A DNA stretch of 64,000 nucleotides, from assembly GCF_000218685.1 (NCBI RefSeq), contig NW_006763294.1:248001-312000 (forward strand). The letters are read 5' to 3'. Source of the DNA: Serpula lacrymans var. lacrymans S7.9 (lineage: Eukaryota > Basidiomycota > Agaricomycetes > Boletales > Serpulaceae). The notes under the pieces are model-generated. The model had not been told where the DNA came from and ran no database searches. It saw only the letters and a list, made by a program, of their open reading frames with translations. Made by a program: the position numbers and the translations under genes. Below are positions 10,042-18,642 of the stretch, piece by piece (positions within the stretch are counted from its first letter, which is position 1; each line of letters begins with the position of its first letter).

Positions 10042-11700
10042 TTAATTGTTATCTTCATCATCTGAGCCGTTATGCTCATAGTCAGGTTCATCTTCTGGTT
10101 CATCTAGGTCGTTATCATGGTCATCCAGTTCGTCCAAGGGTGGCATAGAGTGGCGGTTGAAATAGGGAAGTAGGCGAAATGCTGCAATTCCTCTTCATGA
10201 TACTGATCCATCCATTTCTTTTAGAACATACGATCCTCCTTTAGTACGTCGCACAACTTCATAAGGGCCATTGTAACGAGGCTTTGCTTTACGATCCAGC
10301 TCTTTCTCAACCTGAGTATTCCGCACTAGAACAAGCTCTCCAGGCTGGTATTCGTTCTTGAACATCCTTCGTGCATAGAGTTTCTCAAACTGCGCTTTAG
10401 ATCTGAGACGAGTTTTGCGTATAGTGAGTGCAGCTTGTTGCAAATCATCCTGTCTCTTTTCTAGTTGACGAATGCGCAGAGCAATGAGGTCTTCTGTTGA
10501 CATTGTAGTATGGAATCCATGAACAAGGAAAGTTGCTTCTGTCAGATCAAATGGTAGGACTGGGTCAACTCCGTGCAACAGATAAAAAGGGCTGAATCCA
10601 GTAGAACGACGAGTAGTGACCTTGTCTGCAAAGAAGGCATGATGGACCTTGGTTGGCCATAAATCGACATTCCCTTCACAGGACTTGACAAGTGCTTCTC
10701 TTATGACGAAGTGTCCACGCTCAACAACACCATTTGCCTTGGAATTGTAGGGAGAAATGCGAATATGAGGGATCTGGTAACGTTCCACAAGCTCTTCAAA
10801 TGCTCCTTTGACTTCGCTTCCATTATCTGTGACAACTTCTCCTATAGCTCCATAGCGACAGATGATTTCTTCCCAGAAAAAGCGAGCAAGATTATGTGCA
10901 GATGCTTTCTTCAATGCTCTTCCTTCTGCAGCAAGTGACAGATCATCTCTTGCAGCAACAAGATATCGATATCCTCTGGCCTTGGGCATGAGCATAATGT
11001 CGACATAGACTTTGGTGAAGATTGTAGGAGGTGATGAGATGGTAAGTGGGACTTCACTTTTGCGTACACTTCGGATCTGGCATTCATGGCAGGTGCGAAT
11101 ATGATGCTTGACATCCTGTAACATATGGGGCCAGTAAAAGCGCTCTCTGACTGTAGAGAATACACCATTGACTCCTCTGTGACCAAGCCTTTCATGTGCT
11201 TCAGTAAGGATGTGAAGTCGAAGGTCAGGATTGAAGATAACTTTGAGAGGAGGAGCAGAGTGACGACGCTTGAACATGCTGTCTCCTTTCAAGAAGAATT
11301 GAAGTGATCGCTTGACAAAACACTTTTGAGCTTGAAGAGAGGAAAATATAGGCAGCTCCATAGTTTGAAGAAAGTGGAAGATTCGACGAAGGGTATCATA
11401 CTGAGAAGAATCATTGGTAAGGAACGAAGGGAGTGACATAGGGTGATATGGGAGAGGTCTGGCAAGATCAACAAGAAGAGTGATATCATCAAGCCAATCA
11501 TCTGATTCTTGAGCATCTTCAAAGTCTTCCTCTGTTGGTTGACGACGAGATAATGCATCAGGACCACGATGACGATCAGCAGGTATGTGAATGAGCTTGA
11601 AATCAAAGAGAAGGATGAATCCAACGATTGATAGTGGCATTAGGCTGAAGATCTGGATCGTTGAGCATGCCTTTGATATACTTGGCATCCACCTCCACAT
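10042..11700 (-). pseudogene. Gypsy B integrase and C-terminal pol
   Basis: The frame enters after the RNase H frameshift (~11,626) with LLFDFKLIHIPADRHRG, DALSRR. It then shows the integrase zinc domain (AHERLGHRG, CHEC), the catalytic core with all three acidic residues (VDIMLMP; VTDNGSE; NGVVERGH), and a GPY/F-type end (YNGPYEVVRR). TGA at 10,195-10,197 stops it; the same frame continues RGIAAFRLLPYFNR and then an acidic tail to TAA at 10,042-10,044. The TGA therefore looks like a decayed Arg CGA near the end, and the catalytic part would still be made if the upstream frameshift were bypassed. Integrase joins cDNA to the host chromosome. Confidence 0.85.
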
Positions 11701-13600
11701 GCAAGTGTTTTACTCCTGCAATGTAAAGGCGAAAATGACGAAGTGCTCTGAACAAACCATATAATTCTAGCTTGGGTTGACTGTAATTTGCCTCTCTATC
11801 ATTCATGGGAATAGAGCCATAGCGAGCTGGACGCTTCCTTCCATTTTCATCAAGCTGGGAGAGGATAAAACCAACAGCAATCTTGCTGGTATCAACTGAA
11901 AGAACGACTGGGTTGTGTGACGAATAATTTATAGGGTGAAGTGCTGGTGCAGAAGATACTGCATGCTTCAGAGCATCAAATGCTTCTTGTCTGCGTTCAT
12001 CCCATTGAAATTCAGCTCCTTTGCGATACAATTCTGTCAAGGGGCGTGCAAGAGCAGAGTAATTGCGGATCCAAATGCGAACTGTGCCACATAGACCAAG
12101 AAAACTGCGAACGTCTTTGGGAGTCTGGAGAATTGGCCATTTAAGAATCTTGTCCACCTTGGTACTGTCAGGGAGACGACCTTCTGGGCAGCATACTTGT
12201 CCGACAATCACAACTTGAGGACGACATAACTGAGTCTTCTTTCCAGAGAAAGTTCCGCCAGCATGACCAACTCTATGCATAATGCGATGAACGTCAATGG
12301 CATGTTCCCATATAAATCTACGAATGCCAGGGTTTCCAGGAATGGTCTCTGGGTTGCCATCTGCATCTTCATAACGAGAAGTAGGTCCTTTGATTGGGAG
12401 GTCATCAACAAAGATATTGGCAATATGCGGAATTTCGTCTTGCAAGATGAAAGTCATGCAATTCTGGAATTCTGGAACGGAATTGGTGAATCCCATAGGC
12501 ATAGAAGTAATCCTCAGAAGTCCTAGTGGCGATAGAAAAGAGGTAAGGTCACGACTGTCAGGGTGCACTTTCCGAGCATCAAATCCCCAAAAAAGATCAA
12601 ACACAGTATAACATTGAGAACCAGCAAATGGCTCCACAAAGTCGTCAAGGATAGGTGGTACTCCTGAGTCTTTGATAGTGACTGCATTTAGTGGCTGAAG
12701 ATCATGGACAATGCGAATCTTGCCATTCTTCTTTTGAACGCAAAACCACTTAGAGCGATAAGACGACTGGCTAGGCTCATAGACTCCAGCTTTGATTTTG
12801 TCTCTGAGCAATTCTATGACTTCATTCTTGATTCCAGGAGGAATAGGAATGTTCTTGTATTCCCAAGGGACATGTGGGAGAACAGGTATGACGTAGGGAG
12901 AGAAGTAGTCTTCTCTGAACGTTCCTCTGTCAGTTTCCTCGAAGGCAAGACTGCGCTGATTGAGTATCATGATGTGAGCGAAAAGCTTTTCCTCTTCTGG
13001 CCATAAGAATCCATCAGAGTTTAGCTTCATTTCGTCATAAAGGCGCTCCTTGGTGAGCTTCGGCGTGGGAATGAATTCTGGGGGAAGGACAGGAAGGGGT
13101 GGGAGCGAAAGGAGTGGGTCTTCTGGAAATGACCGAGTGACACGTGCGTCTTCTGGGAATACTCCAGGAACAGGTTTGACTTTGCGATCAACACGTTTGT
13201 AAGCTCCAAAACTCGACCAATCGGGTGCTGGTACAGGTATAGGGTCCACAATGTCTATCATGTAACTAGGGCTAAAACAAAAAGTGTTCAAAGAAGGAAA
13301 GTGCCGTGGTAGTTTTGCGTCATCTCGGACCGAATAGGATAGGGATGAGGTCGGAAGTTTTACAAGGGGGGAAGGAAAAAGATCAGATAAGAACGAAAGG
13401 GGAACATAGACAATAGAAAAAGAAGTTGGTACAAGAGTAAAGGAAGGAAAAACCGGATAACATAGAAATCTAAGAGGCCGTTTTGTACAAGTAATAGATA
13501 TATAACAAGAAAGAAGAAAAAGGGAAAAGGTGGCATATGGTCCAAGAGCGCTGAATGGAGTGTTAAGTAAGAAAGGAATATAGAAATGTATCACCAGCAT
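11603..13600 (-). CDS. Gypsy B reverse transcriptase-RNase H ORF
   Basis: The ORF has 665 codons. ATG 13,600 overlaps the end of the gag ORF by 38 nt in the +1 frame. The first ~110 residues look non-domain; the conserved part starts around MIDIVDPIPVPAPDW (Met at 13,261). RT landmarks: YRSKWFCVQKKNGKIRIVHD, DLFWGFDARKVHPDSRD, MGFTNSVPEFQ and the active-site box ANIFVDDLPIKG with both aspartates. RNase H follows: LSVDTSKIAVGFILSQ, SQPKLELYGLFRAL, EVDAKYIKGML. The ORF ends INRWIHPSL then TGA. The next frame carries on ILLFDFKL, so a small indel whose length is not divisible by three lies near 11,626. The RT itself appears intact. Expression as a Gag-Pol fusion by +1 frameshifting would fit the ORF overlap, but reinitiation is also possible. 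Confidence 0.88.
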   Translation of the reverse strand: MLVIHFYIPFLLNTPFSALGPYATFSLFLLSCYISITCTKRPLRFLCYPVFPSFTLVPTSFSIVYVPLSFLSDLFPSPLVKLPTSSLSYSVRDDAKLPRHFPSLNTFCFSPSYMIDIVDPIPVPAPDWSSFGAYKRVDRKVKPVPGVFPEDARVTRSFPEDPLLSLPPLPVLPPEFIPTPKLTKERLYDEMKLNSDGFLWPEEEKLFAHIMILNQRSLAFEETDRGTFREDYFSPYVIPVLPHVPWEYKNIPIPPGIKNEVIELLRDKIKAGVYEPSQSSYRSKWFCVQKKNGKIRIVHDLQPLNAVTIKDSGVPPILDDFVEPFAGSQCYTVFDLFWGFDARKVHPDSRDLTSFLSPLGLLRITSMPMGFTNSVPEFQNCMTFILQDEIPHIANIFVDDLPIKGPTSRYEDADGNPETIPGNPGIRRFIWEHAIDVHRIMHRVGHAGGTFSGKKTQLCRPQVVIVGQVCCPEGRLPDSTKVDKILKWPILQTPKDVRSFLGLCGTVRIWIRNYSALARPLTELYRKGAEFQWDERRQEAFDALKHAVSSAPALHPINYSSHNPVVLSVDTSKIAVGFILSQLDENGRKRPARYGSIPMNDREANYSQPKLELYGLFRALRHFRLYIAGVKHLHVEVDAKYIKGMLNDPDLQPNATINRWIHPSL

Positions 13601-16600
13601 CTACCTCAAACTTCAACTGTGGCACTAGCAAGTACCTCAGTGCTGGTGGTGAATGTGGATGCACTGGATGGATGAGTTGTCCTGTTGTGGAGGTGAATAA
13701 CCTCAACACGTTCTCATCAACAATAAGCGCGAATACGAGGGAAGACAAAACCGTAGAAAAGGGCGAGGACAAGTAACACTCCCACCACAATCTCGATGAT
13801 GAGAGCTTCTTTAGTAATATGAAACCCTTCGAGCCAGGACATGTTAGGTGCTTGTAATGCTCGATGTAAGCGTTTAGGATGGAGTGAAGATGTGTTAGAA
13901 TCGGAGTAGAATTTCTGGCACTGGTGTGAATAATTGATAATGGCTGAGCTGATGGTGACGTGGGAAAATGATGATAGTGATGCATGGAAGTTCGAAGATA
14001 AGGAGTAATATCGGATGATATATTGATGGAAGGTTGATGCTCCACTCCTATTGTTGTGGAGAAGGATAAGTGAAGGGGCGGTGAGGATTCAATCTCCCTT
14101 TCATCCTCTTGACTATCATTGCAAATAGTATGCATGAGTGTGCGATTATGGTGCATGAGTGTGCGATTATCAGGAGAAATTGACGAAGCAATAGTAGCAT
14201 TGGTAGAGGATGGTGATGGGGGTGAGTCACTGATATTTGATGGTAACTGTTGACGCGAATATGGGGGTGGTGATTCAGAATCAGTGGATGAGTCATCATT
14301 AATTAATCCATTTATATGATTGTGTATCAGCTCCGAATCGGATTCTTGTATTACCTCCACCGTCACATTGACTTGACCATTCATATCACGTGATGGAGGT
14401 CCATTTATATCTTCATCAGTGGGAATTGGAAATGACTCTGTTTGAGGAAAGAAGTGAATATGTGCAGTTCCTGAGCGACTGATAATAGATTGTGCTCTTC
14501 CAGGTCCATGATTCTGGTCAAATCGCAAATGAGCATGGAGCAGGACATAATCCGCATAAAGGTTGTGGTTTTCATCGAAGCCATGGTGTCCTCTCATGAC
14601 ATAGTCTGAAGTTATTGAGAGTGAGCTCATGTTGTGACGATATTGAAGGTTGTTCAGTAGACCAAAAATAGCAGACCTTTCATCTTCCCTGATTGAGCGA
14701 ATATGGTCAAAGAATGTTTCGAAGGTACTGGCATTGGGGATAGGGATGGAGGCTTCAATAGTTTCTTCTAGACGAGTCTCCAGGTCTTCCAGTGCTCTGA
14801 GAGTACTAGAATTTTCGATTGAACCAATTGGGGAATGATCTGGAACAGGCACAGTTTCTTCTTCTGGGGTGACACTTTCAGCAGCAGTTTCCGATTCACC
14901 GGTATTTCCATCTAGATCTTCTCCATTGAAGTCATAGTCCGTGACTAAGAAGCTGGATACTGTATCGGATACTCCAGATACTGGTTTGACATAGTGAATA
15001 GGACGATGATCTGATGATACCTTGACTTCCAGAGCAGGGTTTTCGATTTTGCCATCCTTCCTGAAGACGAGATAAGTGCCATTAAGTCTCTCTTCAATGC
15101 TGACATAGTTCCCATGTGTCCATGGTCGTCCAAGAAGTAGATCATATCCAGTGTCTTTCCCAACAAAGATATTGGCATAAGTTTTGACTTCTCCGCAGTA
15201 TAAAGCCACATTGTTGACTAGACCATCAAGTCTACCAAATCCTCCATTGGCATCTTTGACTACAGGTCGAATACTAGTATCCATGGGAAGGCGAATGAGA
15301 TTTTCCCAAATAGTGCGACTGACTATATTGAGAGCAGACCCTGAATCAACAATTGCTGAAATAGTTTCGCCATTAGAGGTAACAGGGACACGAATGAGGT
15401 CGGCATGAGTGATGGCAAGAAGTGATTCAGCTGTCAAGCTTTGGGGCTTGTTGTCTAGTCCAAAATTAACGCGCTTGGGTTTCATCATTTCTTGGAGATT
15501 CTGGGAAACTTCTTTTGATAGACCAATGACATTACCAATAGATAGTGGGATAGGGGTGCTGAGAATTTGATCAATGATGGCTTTGGAGTCAAGATTCTGT
15601 GAAAGAGTAGATGAAGTCTTGAGCTGTTTTTTCTGTTTATCGGCAGGGGGATTCTTTTTGGTGTTTTGGGAAGCATCTTCCATGATTACATCGTCATTGG
15701 TGGGATCAAAGATAGGCTGTGCAATATCAAAGATGTGTGGCTTTGATGGGGCAGGTGCTATGGTTGGAACGGCAGGCTTCTCTTCTTCTTTCTTCTTTCC
15801 TTTTACAGCTTTGGCCCAATCTGGTTTAGGAGGAATGTAGACACCATCAAAGACTTGCTTGCGCTTCTCCTTAGACACTCTGTCTGGACGATCCACTGCA
15901 TAGACAGGCTCTTCATCTGAATCAGAATCAGAGTCAGCTACTTCAGCAATGGACATAAAAGAAGTCGTAGTGAGGAGGTTAGACTTGGGGATAGTGCGAT
16001 GTACAGCAGTTGCTATAGGTTCTTCTCTTGATCGCATGATTCTAGACCCATCAGACATGACAAAGCGACCAGTGTCATCCTTCTTGACAATTCCCTTTGA
16101 CAGTAAGTCAAGCATATCTGCACATTCATTGACTCCATGACCAGTTTTTCCGCATCCATAGCAAAGGAAGGGAACATGAGGTGCTGTAGGCAGAGTGGCA
16201 GTGGGTGGAGCAGTAGGCTGAGTGGGTAAGTTGCTGCTTCCTTGAGAGGATCGAGATGGTCTGGCTGACTGGTTCATGAAAGTGGGAGGGCGAAGTATAA
16301 GTCGAGCATCAGTGTCAAGCTTGATAGCACGATAGTAGAGCAGAGGATAGTTAGGATCTTCAATTGTCATAGAACCCAACTTCTTGATAAGGGTTTCTAC
16401 TTCATCCTGTTTGACAGCAGTGTGCTCTTCTTCGTCTAAAGAGTGAAGGGTTTTCTTCGACTTGGAAGGACTCAACAACTTTCTCTCTTTCTCTGTCTCA
16501 GAGGTGCGCTTTTTCTCTTTCTTCTGCTTGGTGGTTTTCCTGATATAACGAGGTGGTTCTTCCTCTTTGTCAGAGTCAGAAGAATCGTCCGGAGAACTGG

Positions 16601-17255
16601 AAGAGTTCTCTGAATCCGAGTCTGAATCCGAATCATCAGAGTCAAAATCTTCATCATCAAAGCGATCTCTGCGAAGGACATGCTCTACAGCCTTGACAAC
16701 ATCATCAAAGACAAAAGGCTGGGAGAGATCAAGGGTAGGATCTCTCTGTAGAAGTCTATTTTCAACGCGATGACGAAGGGTTTTGGGTAGTCCTTTCCAG
16801 AAGAAGCGATTGAATACGTCCTGAGTGATTTTGGATTTGGCAAGAAGCCATCCTCCAACACGAACATACTTCCTCATGTAGCTCTTGAAATCGTCCAGAG
16901 AGCCCATTTTCTTCTTGTGCGAAGCATCGACCAGCTGTTTAAGATGATGCTCTTTAAATTTGGCCTCTGCTTTTGCAGCATCAAAGTACTGGAGAATTTT
17001 GTCTTTGAGACTGTTCCATGAGGGCGTAATGAAGTGCTTCATTCCTTCAATAATTTCGCGAACATATGTGGAGCAGTATTGGAGAATGCTTGAGCATTTT
17101 TCATCGTCAGCAGTGACATTGTTTGCATGACAGATGCGCTCATAGTGGAGAACAAAATCCCTGACACGAGTATAGTCTCCCTTGAACTTCTTAGGAGCAT
17201 AACGAGTGCCAGGAATTGGCATAGTGATGACTGAGAGAGTAGTAGGTTGATTCAT
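13563..17255 (-). CDS. Gypsy B gag-protease polyprotein, 1,230 aa
   Basis: ATG 17,255 is the first after the primer-binding site. The capsid-like part (residues ~10-220) is helical, with APKKFKGDYTRVRDFVLHYE and FWKGLPKTLRHRVENRL. An acidic DSD/Ser-rich linker (~225-265) and a Lys-rich stretch follow. One CCHC zinc knuckle, CYGCGKTGHGVNEC, lies near residue 370. A retropepsin follows with SAIVDSGSALNIVS (near 640) and LLLGRPWTHG (near 725). After the protease the ORF runs on for about 470 residues of Ser/Pro/His-rich sequence with no domain I recognise, ending in a more hydrophobic stretch. This tail makes the protein far longer than usual Ty3 Gag-PR. It contains a small tandem duplication (NRTLMH twice, ~14,135-14,172). 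Gag would form the particle and package element RNA. Confidence 0.88.
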   Translation of the reverse strand: MNQPTTLSVITMPIPGTRYAPKKFKGDYTRVRDFVLHYERICHANNVTADDEKCSSILQYCSTYVREIIEGMKHFITPSWNSLKDKILQYFDAAKAEAKFKEHHLKQLVDASHKKKMGSLDDFKSYMRKYVRVGGWLLAKSKITQDVFNRFFWKGLPKTLRHRVENRLLQRDPTLDLSQPFVFDDVVKAVEHVLRRDRFDDEDFDSDDSDSDSDSENSSSSPDDSSDSDKEEEPPRYIRKTTKQKKEKKRTSETEKERKLLSPSKSKKTLHSLDEEEHTAVKQDEVETLIKKLGSMTIEDPNYPLLYYRAIKLDTDARLILRPPTFMNQSARPSRSSQGSSNLPTQPTAPPTATLPTAPHVPFLCYGCGKTGHGVNECADMLDLLSKGIVKKDDTGRFVMSDGSRIMRSREEPIATAVHRTIPKSNLLTTTSFMSIAEVADSDSDSDEEPVYAVDRPDRVSKEKRKQVFDGVYIPPKPDWAKAVKGKKKEEEKPAVPTIAPAPSKPHIFDIAQPIFDPTNDDVIMEDASQNTKKNPPADKQKKQLKTSSTLSQNLDSKAIIDQILSTPIPLSIGNVIGLSKEVSQNLQEMMKPKRVNFGLDNKPQSLTAESLLAITHADLIRVPVTSNGETISAIVDSGSALNIVSRTIWENLIRLPMDTSIRPVVKDANGGFGRLDGLVNNVALYCGEVKTYANIFVGKDTGYDLLLGRPWTHGNYVSIEERLNGTYLVFRKDGKIENPALEVKVSSDHRPIHYVKPVSGVSDTVSSFLVTDYDFNGEDLDGNTGESETAAESVTPEEETVPVPDHSPIGSIENSSTLRALEDLETRLEETIEASIPIPNASTFETFFDHIRSIREDERSAIFGLLNNLQYRHNMSSLSITSDYVMRGHHGFDENHNLYADYVLLHAHLRFDQNHGPGRAQSIISRSGTAHIHFFPQTESFPIPTDEDINGPPSRDMNGQVNVTVEVIQESDSELIHNHINGLINDDSSTDSESPPPYSRQQLPSNISDSPPSPSSTNATIASSISPDNRTLMHHNRTLMHTICNDSQEDEREIESSPPLHLSFSTTIGVEHQPSINISSDITPYLRTSMHHYHHFPTSPSAQPLSIIHTSARNSTPILTHLHSILNAYIEHYKHLTCPGSKGFILLKKLSSSRLWWECYLSSPFSTVLSSLVFALIVDENVLRLFTSTTGQLIHPVHPHSPPALRYLLVPQLKFEVDAGDTFLYSFLT

Positions 17256-17430
17256 AGTGAAAAGTATAGGGGGTAAACGCGAAGCTTGCTGAGTAGAAGC
17301 TGGTACAGAAATTGAGTTACTGGAAGAGAGGGATGGGACAGATAAAGCGGTGGGTGAGATAGAAGGTGTAGATGATAAATTAGACAGTGATGGCGATGAA
17401 ATGGTTGGTATTCAGCTTGAAGGAAACCAC

Positions 17431-17448
17431 CCCTCGCGGTGGGCTCCA
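17431..17448 (-). other. Putative tRNA primer-binding site of Gypsy B
   Basis: Two bases inside the 5' LTR, the minus strand reads TGGAGCCCACCGCGAGGG. It begins with TGG, the complement of the tRNA 3' CCA, at the expected position for minus-strand priming. The matching tRNA could not be identified by eye. Confidence 0.6.
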
Positions 17449-17450
17449 AT

Positions 17451-18642
17451 TGTCGATGATGAGAACTGTTGTTAGAAAACCACACACAAAACAAACTAAC
17501 ACACAATCCTCCCAGATTCCACGGAACTTGTTTATGGGCTTTGCCTCCTAGAACAGTGGAGTGGTCTGGTTGTTCGTGGGGTGGTACGTATAAAGATCCT
17601 TCAAAGTAAAACCCAGAGGTGTATGAGTGTGGGTTTTGAGGAGGAGGGATAGTTGAATTTATAGAAAGATAGGGGCTTTGTGGCGAGTATAGACGAGCAC
17701 TACCTTGCTAATCGTAGCACAAGGTAGGTTTGAGAACGACAAGATGACGAGGTTCCCAGTGATAGCAGGCTCCTGACACACAAACTGTAGTGCTCGGAGG
17801 GACTCTAATTGAAAGGGATGGCAATGACTTTCAAAAGTGACAAGTGATGATGACAGCAGTTAACAGTGCAGTGTGAAGTGTTGTGACCACACCAGATCAC
17901 AAGTAGCAGAGTAGCGAACTTGAGATTAGAGAAAAAGTCTGGATTGGAGTTCTTGTTGTTTTTTTACAAGGTAAAATACAGGGGTTTATATAGTAAAAGA
18001 AAAGTAGGCTATGCACAGTATAGCTGTGCAAAAAGAATGAGAAAGAACATGAAGGAAGGAATGTACGCCGACAAATCCTGTGTAGGTAGTACAGGATAAG
18101 ATCGTCAAAAAAAAGGGAAAAAAAGGGATAGAACAATAAATGCTGTGAGTAATATCACAGGTTTGTACAGCCATAAAGTAAAGTCCAATAGCAAAAAGAG
18201 AGCAGGAAAATCATGGTGTCATGGGAAGATGCAGTAAAAAAAGGGCAAGGCAAAACACTATCAGTATCAACACAGTTCCTTTATTGTCAGTCAGGAATTC
18301 TAAAAAAATATGTGTCCATAAAAATGATTCAAAAATCAAAATTAATTGCACTGTAAATGAATGTTCTGCTAAAAAAAAAAAGAAACTGGAGCCACTGGTC
18401 CACCACCTAGTCCAAATCTGATGGTTTCATGGCCTTACCAATGGACTGGTTGTATTGGACCACCTAGTCAAACGAGGGAGGGAGGGGAGTAGTTCCAATT
18501 TGGAACAAGTGAGTCCCAGGCAGTGTGTGGTAGGTGTAGCTGTAGATGGACAAAAGATAAGTGTACCCAAGTGAATGGGACAGCAATGTACATAGGCAAC
18601 GCAAGGGGATGAACCTTCTCCAGCTCAAAAACTACCCACCCA
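17451..18642 (-). repeat. Gypsy B 5' LTR (copy 3), truncated
   Basis: Starts TGTCGATGATGAGAAC next to the primer-binding site and follows copies 1 and 2 up to CTCAAAAACTACCCACCCA. It then switches to unrelated sequence (TGGCCAAATTTTC). About 620 bp of the outer end of this LTR are missing relative to copy 2, so the insertion's right boundary and target duplication are lost. Confidence 0.85.

Larger units (their letters stand above)
8097..18642 (-). mobile_element. Large Ty3/Gypsy retrotransposon (Gypsy B), nearly complete
   Basis: The structure on the minus strand is 5' LTR (17,451-18,642, outer part lost), primer-binding site (17,431-17,448), gag-protease ORF, RT-RNase H ORF, integrase and 3' LTR (8,097-9,919). 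The internal part is ~7.5 kb. Gag-protease is uninterrupted (1,230 codons). Pol has one frameshift near 11,626 and a premature TGA at 10,195-10,197, and the 5' LTR is truncated, so it is probably no longer autonomous. The element interrupts the older Gypsy A. No target duplication can be checked because the right LTR tip is missing. From memory, the INRWI...LFDFKL RNase H end is characteristic of a Gypsy lineage very common in mushrooms. Confidence 0.88.

Noticed and set aside
16567..16773. Plus-strand Glu/Ser-rich frame
   Set aside because: Antisense shadow of the acidic DSD linker in Gypsy B gag.
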